Of a stretch of 64,000 bases of DNA, positions 33,643 through 42,886 are shown one piece after another. The notes under the pieces were generated by a model, which was given only the letters and a program-made list of their open reading frames with translations, was not told the DNA's origin and searched no databases. This DNA comes from Clostridiaceae bacterium (GTDB lineage: Bacteria; Bacillota; Clostridia; Lachnospirales; Lachnospiraceae), in assembly GCA_009911305.1 (NCBI GenBank), contig QXXC01000001.1:228881-292880 (forward strand), written 5' to 3'. The translations under genes and the position numbers were made by a program. Every line of letters begins with the position of its first letter. Position 1 is the stretch's first letter.

Positions 33643-35985
33643 TTACGTTCCCGGCGGGCCGTAAAATTCCACGCGCCCCTGTGTCGGCTGCTCCTGCTCC
33701 TGGCCGGGACGCGCACTCCCGGGCGCATCCTGGCCAGGGCGGGCATTTTCCGTCGTATTCTGGCCCGGGCGGATAGCCTCTGAAGGTTCCTGCCCCGGAC
33801 GGATGCTCCCTGACGCATTCTGCCCCGGACGGACGTTTCCTGAAGGCTCCTGGTCAGGGAGGACGCCGCCCGGCGCGATGATGACTCCTGTATCGCTCTG
33901 CACGCCCGGATAGGTTCCCGCGCCTCCGGGCGCGCCCGGCGCTTCTTCCTGCTCCCGGGAGGGGCTGTACGGCGCAGTCGCTTTTACGCCGTTTTCCTCC
34001 GTCTGGCTCTGCTGCGTGCGGTTCCCTGCGCCCCCTGTCTCATATCCTCCGGGCGGCAGGATCAAGTTTCCGCCCGAATCCGTCTCTCTCTCCGCCTCGT
34101 CTGAACCGTCCCCGCGCGCATCGGTCTCCTCTCTATCGGTGCGCCCGCGCTCCTCTTCGGAAACACTCTCCTTCCGGGAATCTGCCGCGGTGGTCCGGGG
34201 AACCGATCCTCCTTTGGTCCCCACGTCGCCCGACGATTTCGCATTCGTTGAAAGCCCTGTGTCTGCGATGATCTTCTGGCTGATGCTCTTTACCGTTTCG
34301 GTCGGCCTGTAATCCTCATCCCCAAAGAGGAACTTATGAAGCTCCACCACATTGCTCTCCAGCGTCTGAGGGATGACGCACGCGCCCTTGCTCTTTATCT
34401 TTGCATCGCCTCTGGCGGAAGGGAAGCCCATGGTTTCAGTCAGATGATATTTCGTTATGCCCCGCCCCATGCTCAGGATGTCGCCCATATCAACACTGGT
34501 GGCGACCTGCGGAAATACGGTCTGAATGATATTGTTGATCGTAGCCCAGTCTGCCTGCTTCGCCTTCTCAAAGGCCAGGGCGATCACCTTTCTCTGGCGC
34601 TCTGTGCGCGCAAAGTCCGTATCCATCAGCCGCAGGCGGCCGTACGCAACAGCCTGCACGCCGTCCAGATGGTTCATGCCCGCATGCTTCAGTTGATTGG
34701 ATCCCACCCCTGTGGCCGTAACGGTCTCTGAAATAAACGCATTGATATAATAAAATTCCGGCTCGCTGATCTCCAGATCAATGCCTCCTAAAATATTGAT
34801 GGCATCCGCCACTGCTTTCCAGTTAAAGGTCGCGTAGTCATCGATATCCAGATCCAGATTTTTATTCAGCGCCTTTACCGCCTGCTCCGGGCCGCCGCGC
34901 AGGTATGCCGTGTTGATTTTATTATAGGAATTTTTGTCGCTCACATTGAGATAGGAATCCCGAAAGACCGATACCAGGCGGATCTCTCCGGTATCCTGAT
35001 TAATGTTGCAGATTATATTGACATCCGAATTATTTCCCTTGCCAACCGACGCATTCCGGCTGTCCACGCCGAATATGGCAACCGTCCAGTAGCCTCTCAT
35101 CTGCTCCTGTTTTGCCTCAGATATATCCACGTTCCGGATCTCCTCCGGATCCCATGGAAGCTGCTGCATCATACTCAGGCGGCTGTTGATATACGAATAA
35201 CCGGCAAAGACCATGACACCGAGAAAAATAACGGCCTCCAGCAGGATAATGTGAATCTTCCTCTTACGCTTTTTCGCCCTGCGGCGGGCCGGATCCTCAT
35301 AGATGGACTCATAAGAGGAATCTTCTGTCCCGCCGCGTTCCGGCGAAGCGCGGCGGACGGGGGGAGGCGTATGGGCCGCCGCGCTCTGGCGGGCGGCTGC
35401 CCGCGCGCCGTTTGGTCCGTGATAAGACCGCTCCTCCTGCCCCGGACCGTGAAGCGTTTTCCGGCCTGACATGATCAAAGGTCCTTCTGTCAGAGAACTC
35501 TTGGATGATACGGACGGCCCCGCCATGGCCCTGCGCCTGCCCGGGGCCTGCGCATCCGATAAACCTCTGCGCCTGCCGCAAAGCTGCGGATCCACGGAAA
35601 TGCCCGGCGGATCCGCTGAAATACCGTACCGCTCCGGCCCCCACGCATTCGCTGAACGGTCATACCGCTCCGGCCCCGGCGCGTCCATTGCAGTGCCGCG
35701 TCCGCCCGCTCCCCGCGCGTTCTCCCTTCCGGGGCCGGAAACCTGTATATCAACAGACCCCCTGCGCCTGCCGGGCGGCTTTCCATTCTCCGGGCCCCTG
35801 CGGCCTGCCCCGGGCTGACGCCGCCCCTGATCGCGGAACGAATCTGTGATCAGGTTAAGCCCGGATTCCTTATGTCCGGGCTCTCCCTTTCTTCTGTATG
35901 GTATTTCCCTGTCGCCCATCCTTTTCACGGGCTGCCGATCGCGTCCCCGGTCCCTCCGGGGCGAATCTGTCTCATCATATCCCAT
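33643..35985 (-). CDS. LytR-CpsA-Psr (LCP) family polymer ligase with long low-complexity tails
   Basis: An LCP protein, which transfers undecaprenyl-linked polymers to peptidoglycan outside the membrane. 780 residues. Residues 1-240 are a cytosolic, Arg/Gly/Pro-rich disordered region, ended by RRRAKKRKRKI; one TM helix follows (about 246-266). The LCP domain spans about 300-560: TVAIFGVDSRN, NSDVNIICNIN, VSVFRDSYLNVSD (catalytic-type Arg-Asp), YNKINTAYLRGGPEQAV, FNWKAVADAINILGGID and FARTERQRKVI. A Ser/Glu/Asp-rich stretch and six ten-residue RPGQ repeats make the C-terminus. The core closely resembles the LCP gene at 37493-39643, which suggests duplication. Confidence 0.9.
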   Translation of the reverse strand: MGYDETDSPRRDRGRDRQPVKRMGDREIPYRRKGEPGHKESGLNLITDSFRDQGRRQPGAGRRGPENGKPPGRRRGSVDIQVSGPGRENARGAGGRGTAMDAPGPERYDRSANAWGPERYGISADPPGISVDPQLCGRRRGLSDAQAPGRRRAMAGPSVSSKSSLTEGPLIMSGRKTLHGPGQEERSYHGPNGARAAARQSAAAHTPPPVRRASPERGGTEDSSYESIYEDPARRRAKKRKRKIHIILLEAVIFLGVMVFAGYSYINSRLSMMQQLPWDPEEIRNVDISEAKQEQMRGYWTVAIFGVDSRNASVGKGNNSDVNIICNINQDTGEIRLVSVFRDSYLNVSDKNSYNKINTAYLRGGPEQAVKALNKNLDLDIDDYATFNWKAVADAINILGGIDLEISEPEFYYINAFISETVTATGVGSNQLKHAGMNHLDGVQAVAYGRLRLMDTDFARTERQRKVIALAFEKAKQADWATINNIIQTVFPQVATSVDMGDILSMGRGITKYHLTETMGFPSARGDAKIKSKGACVIPQTLESNVVELHKFLFGDEDYRPTETVKSISQKIIADTGLSTNAKSSGDVGTKGGSVPRTTAADSRKESVSEEERGRTDREETDARGDGSDEAERETDSGGNLILPPGGYETGGAGNRTQQSQTEENGVKATAPYSPSREQEEAPGAPGGAGTYPGVQSDTGVIIAPGGVLPDQEPSGNVRPGQNASGSIRPGQEPSEAIRPGQNTTENARPGQDAPGSARPGQEQEQPTQGRVEFYGPPGT
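33700..33861 (-). repeat. Six tandem 30-bp units coding RPGQ repeats in the LCP tail
   Basis: The C-terminal tail holds six RPGQ motifs spaced by exactly ten residues (RPGQEPSGNV, RPGQNASGSI, RPGQEPSEAI and so on). Such in-frame repeats can change number by slippage and would change the length of a wall-spanning stalk. Confidence 0.8.
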
Positions 35986-36033
35986 ATAACCGCCCTCGCT
36001 GATACAACATTCACCCTCACTGATTATACACTG

Positions 36034-37455
36034 TCAATACGCATTTTTATTAATAAATCCCTTAAAAAAGGTCAGAAATAAAATTTTCACGTCAAAGCCC
36101 AGCGTCCAGTTTTCAATGTAATAGAGATCGTGCTCGATCCGTTTCGTAATCGATGTGTCCCCTCTGTAGCCGTTCACCTGAGCCCAGCCGGTCATGCCGG
36201 GGCGGACCTGGTGCTTGATCATATAGCGCGGAATCTCCTCCTTGAATTTCTCTACAAAAAAGGGGCGCTCCGGCCTTGGCCCCACCAGGCTCATATTTCC
36301 CTTCAGCACATTAAAAAGCTGCGGCATCTCGTCAATGCTGGTCTTCCGGATAAAACGTCCGATGGAAGTCACCCTGGGATCCCCCGGCGTCGTCCACTGG
36401 CTCTTCTCCCGCGCGGGCGGCTGAACCGCCATGGAACGGAATTTATACATCTTAAACGGCCGGTTGTGGAGTCCCACCCGCTCCTGGCTGTAGATGACCG
36501 GGCCCGGGGAGGTGAGCTTGATACCAGCGGCCGCGATGAGCATCACCGGTGAAAAAAGTATCAGCGCGACAGCCGCCCCGATCAGATCCACGCCGCGCTT
36601 TATGGTTGCATTCAGTATGCTCGTCAGGGGAACATGGCGGATATGGATCACCGGAAGCCCCTGCAGATCCTCCATAAACGGCCTGGTCGGGATAAAGTTA
36701 TAGTAATCAGGGATAAATTTCGTGTGAACCCCCGATTTCTCACACCCCGCCACGATCCGCTCCAGCTTTTCATATTCGCGTATGCTGAGGGTGATCGCGA
36801 TCTCATCCAGAGTATTTAATTCCAGGATCTTGTTCAGATCACCGATCTTTCCGATCACCCGTACCCCTCTGTATTCCTTCCCCCACTCCTGCCAGTCGTC
36901 TAAAATCCCCCGGATATTATAGCCCCATTCCGGGTTCAGCCTCACGCGGTCAATAAAGCCTTCCGCCGCCCGGCTGTACCCGACCAAAAGCAGATGCTTC
37001 TGGTTGTAGCCCTTTGAACGCATGGATCGCAGGCCCATCCGGAGCAGGTTCCGCATCAGAGCCTCGGACATGATGTTGATCGCAAAAAACAGCATCAGCA
37101 TGGGGCTTGAGAAATTTCGGAAATATTCGTTTTTTCTGCACAGATACAGGATCAGGGCAATGCACAGAAGTCCGATGACATTGGCCTTTACGATATTTGC
37201 CAGCTCAACCCTCCGGCTCTGCACCCGTTTGGGGGTATAGAGCTGGAAAAAGGCGTACAGGAGCAGATAAAACGGCACGATCGCCACGCCGGCCGCCAGA
37301 TAGACGGCCGCCATCGCATTCTTGTTCTCCGCTGTTACGTCAAACCACAGCGTAGCGTTTACAATAAACCATGCCAATGCATAGGAACAAATAATCACAA
37401 GCGCGTCAAGAAGCACATGGAAATGGTTCAGACGCTTTTGGTTATCTTTTATCAT
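36034..37455 (-). CDS. Polyprenyl glycosylphosphotransferase, undecaprenyl-phosphate glucose phosphotransferase type
   Basis: Starts the polysaccharide repeat unit by moving a sugar-1-phosphate (probably glucose or galactose) from UDP to undecaprenyl phosphate. 473 residues, WbaP/WcaJ layout: about four TM helices in the first 125 residues, a Rossmann-like CoA-binding-type domain (about 135-250; HLLLVGYSRAAEGFIDR), then the catalytic bacterial sugar transferase domain with its re-entrant helix (RGVDLIGAAVALILFSPVM). Catalytic motifs: SQERVGLHNRPFKMYKFRSM, and TSIDEMPQLFNVLKGNMSLVGPRPE. All key residues are present. It lies between the two LCP genes on the same strand. Confidence 0.93.
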   Translation of the reverse strand: MIKDNQKRLNHFHVLLDALVIICSYALAWFIVNATLWFDVTAENKNAMAAVYLAAGVAIVPFYLLLYAFFQLYTPKRVQSRRVELANIVKANVIGLLCIALILYLCRKNEYFRNFSSPMLMLFFAINIMSEALMRNLLRMGLRSMRSKGYNQKHLLLVGYSRAAEGFIDRVRLNPEWGYNIRGILDDWQEWGKEYRGVRVIGKIGDLNKILELNTLDEIAITLSIREYEKLERIVAGCEKSGVHTKFIPDYYNFIPTRPFMEDLQGLPVIHIRHVPLTSILNATIKRGVDLIGAAVALILFSPVMLIAAAGIKLTSPGPVIYSQERVGLHNRPFKMYKFRSMAVQPPAREKSQWTTPGDPRVTSIGRFIRKTSIDEMPQLFNVLKGNMSLVGPRPERPFFVEKFKEEIPRYMIKHQVRPGMTGWAQVNGYRGDTSITKRIEHDLYYIENWTLGFDVKILFLTFFKGFINKNAY

Positions 37456-37492
37456 AGTATTTCACCGTAACCGTATGATTCACACGCCGGCC

Positions 37493-39643
37493 CTATGCCC
37501 CCGGTCCCGCAGAACCGCCTCCTGGAGAAGACGAGCCTCCTCCGGGAACGCCGCTCCCCCCTGCGGAGAGCTGCGTGTCAGAGGGCGCATTGTTTGCTGA
37601 CTGTCCGGCCCCGGGCGCTGTCCCGCCCGGAGCGCTGCTTCCCGGCGCGTCCTGCCCGGAGGGGGCGCGGTTTCCAGGCGCTGCGCTTCCTGTCTCCGGC
37701 GTCCTGTCCGGCGGCCTTACGCTGCCGGGCTCTTCCTCTGTCTCATAAGCCTGTGTAGTCTGGCTTCCCGGCTTTTCGTAGCGCGGCGGCGGCGTTCCTG
37801 TGCCGCCCGGCCCCTGTCCGCCATTTTCCTCGTCCGCCTCTGTCGTCTGGTTGGGCCGTGTTGTTCCCGGCTGTGTGGGCGATGTGCCGGGCTTTGTTGT
37901 GCTTCCTCCCGGCTGTGTGCCTGACGTTCCGGGCTTTGTCGTGCTTCCTCCCGGCTGCGAGGGCGACGTTCCGGGCCTTGTCGTCGTGCCTCCGGGCCTT
38001 GACTGCGAGCCGCCCGGACCGGTCGGGTTCTCCTCTTCCCAGTCTTCGTCCGGCCAGTTGTCTCCCCAGTCGATATACGGCCAGTCTTCCTCCGGATCAA
38101 ACGTGCTTTCATCCTCCGTGCCGCTTTCATCTGTGGAGCTCTCACCCGTCTCGTCCGTGGACTCCTCGTCCTCCGTCTCGTCCTCTTCGGTCTCCCTCGC
38201 CTTCGCCTCCTGCTGCGCCTGGCGTTCGGCGCGGCGTCTTACATAAACAGAGGCGTTAAGGCCCTGATCGACCGGAACATGGCCGATCACCTTGCCCTCT
38301 GTGCTCATGCCCGTCACATTGGCGATATGGCGGCTGTACTCCAGCACATTGGACGGAACATCATAATCCGTTTCGTCAAAGAGGAATTCGTGAAGAATCC
38401 TCACGTTAAATTCCAGCGTTTTCGGAATCACGCAGTCTCCGGTGTCTCCCACATTCATCTCGCCCCTGGCGGCCGGGAAGCCCGACGTCTCGCCCATATG
38501 GTATCTCGTGATGTTCCTGGCAAGAGGAATCAAATCCGCCGGCGTGACATTCGTCGCAAGCTGCGGCGTGACAGTCTGGATGATATTATTCAGCGTCGCC
38601 CAGTCCGCCTGTTTAGCCTTTTCAAAGGCCTTATTCAGGATAATCCGCTGGCGCTCCGTTCTCGCATAGTCCGTATCGCCCAGGCGCAGACGCCCGTAAG
38701 CCACGGCCTGGACGCCGTCGAGATGGATATTCTCACCGGCATGCGTAAGCTGCACCGATCCAAGTCCTGTCTCCTTAACCGTCTCCGAAATGTAGGCATT
38801 TATCCACGAAAACTCCGATTCACTCAGATCCACATCCACCCCGCCCAGAATATTGATGGCATCTGCCACCGCCTTCCAGTTAAAGGTCGCATACTGTGTG
38901 ATGTTAAGGCCCAGGTTCTTGTTCAAAGCCTTTACCGCCTGCTCCGGGCCGCCCTGCGCATATGCCGCGTTAATCTTATTATAGGAATTTTTGTCAGTGA
39001 TATTCAAATAAGTGTCACGAAATACGGAAACCAGCCGGATCTCACCTGTCTCCAGATTGATGCTGGCGATCAGGTTCACGTCTGCGTTGGTCCCCTTTCC
39101 CACGTTCAGATTGCCGTTTTTATCCATACGCGAGTCCACGCCAAAGCACGCCACGGTCATATAGCCCTTCATGCCCTCAATCTGCTCCGGGGACAGGTTC
39201 GCATTGAGCACCGCTGACTCGTTAAACTCAATTTTAGCCAGGGAGCCCCATGTCTTCTGGTAAAAATACCAGAGCGTCCCGCCGATCGCCAGCGCCAGGA
39301 CAGCCATAACCGTCAGCAGGATGATGATGATCTTCTTTTTCCGATCCTGCCTCTTCCTGCGGCGGTATATGCCGCGGTTGCTCCCTCTGTGCGCCTGCGC
39401 GCCATGGGATGGCGTCTCCCCTCCCTTGGGCCCGCTGTAGCTGGAATGGAAGGCCCTGGAGCCTCCCGGCGCTCTCTGGGATGCCGGCGCAGACGCAGTC
39501 CGGCCCCTGCCGCCGGATCCACGCGGATCCCGGGCCGGGGCGCCGCCTCTGCCATAACCAAAACTGCGGCCCGGCGCGCCGTTTCTTCTCTGCTGCGGCC
39601 TGCGGGCCCGCATGCGCTCCAGCTCATCGTCCTCGTAATTCAT
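37493..39643 (-). CDS. Second LytR-CpsA-Psr (LCP) family polymer ligase
   Basis: Paralogue of the LCP protein at 33643, 716 residues. Cytosolic Arg/Gly-rich N-terminus (about 95 residues, with RRPQQRRNGAPG), one TM helix (KKIIIILLTVMAVLALAIG), then the LCP domain: VACFGVDSRMDKNG, VFRDTYLNITDKNSYNKIN, GGPEQAVKALNKNLG, FNWKAVADAINILGGVD and YARTERQRIIL. The active-site Arg and Asp residues are kept. After about residue 480 comes a very acidic stretch (ETEEDETEDEESTDETGE), three imperfect 14-residue Pro/Gly/Thr repeats and a Gly/Pro/Ser tail. The ATG chosen has GAGGTGG four bases before. It follows the glycosyltransferase gene by about 16 bases. Confidence 0.9.
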   Translation of the reverse strand: MNYEDDELERMRARRPQQRRNGAPGRSFGYGRGGAPARDPRGSGGRGRTASAPASQRAPGGSRAFHSSYSGPKGGETPSHGAQAHRGSNRGIYRRRKRQDRKKKIIIILLTVMAVLALAIGGTLWYFYQKTWGSLAKIEFNESAVLNANLSPEQIEGMKGYMTVACFGVDSRMDKNGNLNVGKGTNADVNLIASINLETGEIRLVSVFRDTYLNITDKNSYNKINAAYAQGGPEQAVKALNKNLGLNITQYATFNWKAVADAINILGGVDVDLSESEFSWINAYISETVKETGLGSVQLTHAGENIHLDGVQAVAYGRLRLGDTDYARTERQRIILNKAFEKAKQADWATLNNIIQTVTPQLATNVTPADLIPLARNITRYHMGETSGFPAARGEMNVGDTGDCVIPKTLEFNVRILHEFLFDETDYDVPSNVLEYSRHIANVTGMSTEGKVIGHVPVDQGLNASVYVRRRAERQAQQEAKARETEEDETEDEESTDETGESSTDESGTEDESTFDPEEDWPYIDWGDNWPDEDWEEENPTGPGGSQSRPGGTTTRPGTSPSQPGGSTTKPGTSGTQPGGSTTKPGTSPTQPGTTRPNQTTEADEENGGQGPGGTGTPPPRYEKPGSQTTQAYETEEEPGSVRPPDRTPETGSAAPGNRAPSGQDAPGSSAPGGTAPGAGQSANNAPSDTQLSAGGSGVPGGGSSSPGGGSAGPGA
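37866..37996 (-). repeat. Imperfect 42-bp tandem repeats in the LCP tail
   Basis: Three units of about 42 bp code PGTSPSQPGGSTTK-like 14-residue repeats (PGTSGTQPGGSTTK, PGTSPTQPG). The sequence differs from the RPGQ repeats of the paralogue, so the two tails arose independently. Confidence 0.7.
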
Positions 39644-39659
39644 AAGCCACCTCAACCTT

Positions 39660-40643
39660 TCACTTCAACTTTGTTATCTGTCTGGCAGCGAACTCATATA
39701 TATACAAACACGTGCCAGCAATCAGTTCCAGTTCAACCGACAGCTCCTGCTTCCAGTCCCGCCGCTTCCGTACGGCCCTGTCCAGGCTGTGCGCTGTCTT
39801 AACCCCTTCCCTCAAGCCGTCCACGTACTCCTTTTCATACCCCAGTCTTTTAAAAAACAGATATTTCACAAACATCCCCGCCGCGATGGGAACCGCATTC
39901 ACCGCCATCTGCCAGGCAGGCATATTTTTATAAATCAGATAAATATTATTCCTTGCCGCAAGCCTTACCTTAAACGGATTATATTTAGAACCGCTCGTCC
40001 CGCTCCCCACATGCCAGACGAGGGCATCGGGGCAGTAAATATTGTCATACCCGTAAAGGCGCGCCCTGTACCCCACATCCATATCCTCCAGATATGCAAA
40101 ATGGCGTTCGTCAAAATACCCGATCTCCTCAAACACGGCCCTCCGGTAAATCGCCGCTCCGGCGCACGCCGAAAATACACGGCGGGAGCGCCTGTATTTT
40201 CTCACATCCCGGCCCACTCCCCTCTGAAAGGCCCATCCCAGGACAGAATACATATCCCCCGCGTCATCCATCTGATCCGGCCGGCTCATCTGGATCATCT
40301 TGCTGCTGACGGAAAAAATACGGGGCGAGCGCTCAATCGCCCGAAGCATCTCCGCCACAAAATACGAATCCACCCGGGTATCGTTGTTTAAGAGGAGCAC
40401 ATAAGGCGTGGCGCTGGCCTTGATGCCGATATTCACCGCGCCCGAAAAGCCGATATTTTCCGGAAGGAATATCGTGTCGATCCCGCGCTCCTTAAGCCAC
40501 TCCACGCTCCCGTCCGTGGAACCGTTATCGATCACCAGCACCTTAAACCTGCGGAAGGTCTGGGTCTTCAGCGCTTCCATACATGTATCCATAAATTTCA
40601 GCCCGTTGTAATTCGGAATCACCACGGTCACTGCGTTATCCAT
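39660..40643 (-). CDS. Family 2 glycosyltransferase, rhamnosyltransferase-like
   Basis: A 327-residue GT-A fold transferase that extends a polysaccharide unit. VTVVIPNYNGLKFMDTCMEAL and VLVIDNGSTDGS form the nucleotide-sugar site, ENIGFSGAVNIGIKAS and LLLNNDTRVDS hold the metal-binding NDT motif, and FAYLEDMDVGYRARLYGYDN carries the catalytic ED-x-D. The C-terminal 80 residues contain an amphipathic or membrane-associated helix. Motifs fit the WcaE/rhamnosyltransferase subgroup, but donor and acceptor cannot be read. It is between the large glycosyltransferase gene and an LCP gene, all in one direction. Confidence 0.88.
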   Translation of the reverse strand: MDNAVTVVIPNYNGLKFMDTCMEALKTQTFRRFKVLVIDNGSTDGSVEWLKERGIDTIFLPENIGFSGAVNIGIKASATPYVLLLNNDTRVDSYFVAEMLRAIERSPRIFSVSSKMIQMSRPDQMDDAGDMYSVLGWAFQRGVGRDVRKYRRSRRVFSACAGAAIYRRAVFEEIGYFDERHFAYLEDMDVGYRARLYGYDNIYCPDALVWHVGSGTSGSKYNPFKVRLAARNNIYLIYKNMPAWQMAVNAVPIAAGMFVKYLFFKRLGYEKEYVDGLREGVKTAHSLDRAVRKRRDWKQELSVELELIAGTCLYIYEFAARQITKLK

Positions 40644-40699
40644 ACGCGTTTACCTCCTGGTTCACACCCCGCCGGTGCGCCTCTGCACAGAAACTGCTT

Positions 40700-42886
40700 C
40701 TAAGCTTCCAGCCGGTACGGTTCCCCGATCCCTTCCTTCTTCAGATCCCGCAGGGCAAAATTCGATTTCCGCAGCGTCAGGTTCGGATTGTAATACGGAT
40801 CCCCCTCCCTCAAAATCTCCGGCCACCGCTCTGCAAAAATCCGGATCTCCCGGTTAAACCTGGCCACCTTTTCCGGCGTGTTCTCAAGGCCCCGGGACTT
40901 GGATTCGTAGTGATACAGGAGCGCATACGGATTATAAGCCACCAGCTTTCCGGCGCGGCGCACCTTCATGCAGTAATCAATATCATTAAAGGCCACGGCA
41001 AGCTCTTCGGTAAAGCCCCCTACCTCTTCAAACAGGCTCTTTTTGGTCATCATACAGGCCGCTGTCACGGCGCTGTAATCCTGCGTGCTCACAGCGCGGT
41101 GGAAATAGCTGTTCTCCGCCTGGTGAAGGCCGATAAATGTATGCCCCGCAATACCTCCAAAGCCCACTACCACGCCAGCGTGCTGAATCGTATCGTCCTG
41201 ATAAAGCAGACGCGCCCCCACGGCTCCCACATCCGGCCGCTGGCACAGGCCCAGCATCTCCTCTATAAAATTCTCAGCGATCAGCTCTGTATCATTATTT
41301 AAAAACAGCAGATATTCCCCGTTTGCAAAGGTAACGCCGAAATTATTAATCGCCGAATAATTGAATTCCCGCTCCCATGTCACCACCCTGACGTTTTCCT
41401 GCTCCTTTTGGATGCGGTCATAGTAGGAAAATGTCTCCGGCTCCATGCTGTTATTTTCCACAATAATCAATTCGATATTGCGGTACGTCGCCCGTTTCAG
41501 GATCGCGCGTATGCACGTGTCCAGATCCTGGCTGTGATCCTTATTGGGGATAATCACGGAGATCAGCGGAGAGCCCGCAATCCGGTAGAACGTGTGGTAA
41601 ATCCCGTAATCCACGCCCTTCTCCACGCGCTCCGCCTCAATGCCCACCCGCTCATAGTGGGCCATGATAGCCCTCGCCCCGGCCTCAAACGCATAGAGTT
41701 TGCTCTCCGGGTTGCTGGCCGTCGAATCCTTATGACAGCGCCAGTGGTAAAGCACCTTCGGAATATGGCAGATCCGGGCCGCGCCCTCCGTACACCGGAA
41801 AATGAAATCGTAATCCTGCGCCCCGTCAAATTCCTGCCGGAAACCGCCCACACGCGCCGCCAGATCATGGCTCACCACAAACAAATGGCAGATATAATTC
41901 ACGCTGCAGAGCAGATCCGGATTAAAATCCGGCTTAAAGTGGGGATCAAAAAGCGCCCCGCCGTCCATATCCATCTTATCTTCGTCGGAGTACAGCACGT
42001 CACAGTCCGGATGATCACAGATGCACTTCGCGCACTCGTAAAGGGCGTCGGGCGTCAGGACATCGTCGTGATCCGCGAGCACGATATAATCGCCGTCCGC
42101 CATATCCATCGCTGCGTTCGTATTGCCCGCTATGCCCTTATTCCCGCCCAGAACCGCATATTTAAAGCGGCGGTCGCGCTCCGCATAGCGGCGCAGCACG
42201 CGCTCCACGCTCTCTCCGGCCGGGCTCCCGTCCACCACGCAGACCTCCCAGTTCGCATACGTCTGCGCCGCGATGGAATCAAGCATCTCCTTTAAGTAGC
42301 GCTCCGGCGTCTTATATGCGGGAATGATGACCGAAAACTTCGGCATATCGGGAAGGCGATCCGCCCTCTGGCGCTCCAGCTCCTCTGCGGACGGCTTCGT
42401 CAATTCATACCATTCGCCGTAATCATAGTCATTGTCAATGCCCTGAAGCTTATGCTTTGATTTGAGGATCAGGGCCTTTAAGCCATTCTCCCGCCAGAAC
42501 TCCATACAGACGTGAACTGTCTCCATATTCATCAGATCCTGAAGCTTTTTCAGGCGCTTATGGGCCACGCTGCTGCGCTTTCTGATCAGGGCCTCGTTAT
42601 ACTTCACGCGTATCCGGCGCTTTTCGCCCCGGATCACCAGATAATAGTCCTTTCCCCTCTCATAAGGGAACTGGATATCAAAGCCAAACTCCCGATCCAT
42701 CGTCTTTCCATAATAGATCTGGCTCACATCATCCCGCCTGGTGGAAACATACTGAAACGTTATGGGATGATGGGAGGCATCCTCCACCGCATATGAGATC
42801 TCCGCGTCCGGCGTTCTCCCGATCGCCCAGCCATTTAACTGAATGGTATTTTCCCTGATTCTGACCACATCAACATTAAATTTCAT
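40700..42886 (-). CDS. Large protein with two family 2 glycosyltransferase domains
   Basis: A 728-residue protein. The first about 180 residues are a beta-rich domain (INGW-like NGWAIGRTPDAEISY) often seen in front of such transferases. The first GT-A domain begins SVIIPAYKTPERYLKEML and has VLADHDDVLTPDALY with the metal-binding DHDD and YDFIFRC. The second begins SVIIPNKDHSQDLDTCI and has LLFLNNDTELIAENF and FNDIDYCMKVRRAG. Both appear intact, so it may add two sugars. I use the ATG after GGTGAG; a TTG four codons upstream is the alternative. It overlaps the end of the upstream GtrB-like gene by 11 bases, so they are coupled. Probably cytosolic, acting on lipid-linked intermediates. Confidence 0.88.
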   Translation of the reverse strand: MKFNVDVVRIRENTIQLNGWAIGRTPDAEISYAVEDASHHPITFQYVSTRRDDVSQIYYGKTMDREFGFDIQFPYERGKDYYLVIRGEKRRIRVKYNEALIRKRSSVAHKRLKKLQDLMNMETVHVCMEFWRENGLKALILKSKHKLQGIDNDYDYGEWYELTKPSAEELERQRADRLPDMPKFSVIIPAYKTPERYLKEMLDSIAAQTYANWEVCVVDGSPAGESVERVLRRYAERDRRFKYAVLGGNKGIAGNTNAAMDMADGDYIVLADHDDVLTPDALYECAKCICDHPDCDVLYSDEDKMDMDGGALFDPHFKPDFNPDLLCSVNYICHLFVVSHDLAARVGGFRQEFDGAQDYDFIFRCTEGAARICHIPKVLYHWRCHKDSTASNPESKLYAFEAGARAIMAHYERVGIEAERVEKGVDYGIYHTFYRIAGSPLISVIIPNKDHSQDLDTCIRAILKRATYRNIELIIVENNSMEPETFSYYDRIQKEQENVRVVTWEREFNYSAINNFGVTFANGEYLLFLNNDTELIAENFIEEMLGLCQRPDVGAVGARLLYQDDTIQHAGVVVGFGGIAGHTFIGLHQAENSYFHRAVSTQDYSAVTAACMMTKKSLFEEVGGFTEELAVAFNDIDYCMKVRRAGKLVAYNPYALLYHYESKSRGLENTPEKVARFNREIRIFAERWPEILREGDPYYNPNLTLRKSNFALRDLKKEGIGEPYRLEA

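Noticed and set aside
34016..35849. Long antisense frames over the LCP gene
   Set aside because: They are mirror frames of Gly/Arg/Pro-rich GC-rich coding sequence; the LCP frame has clear domains.
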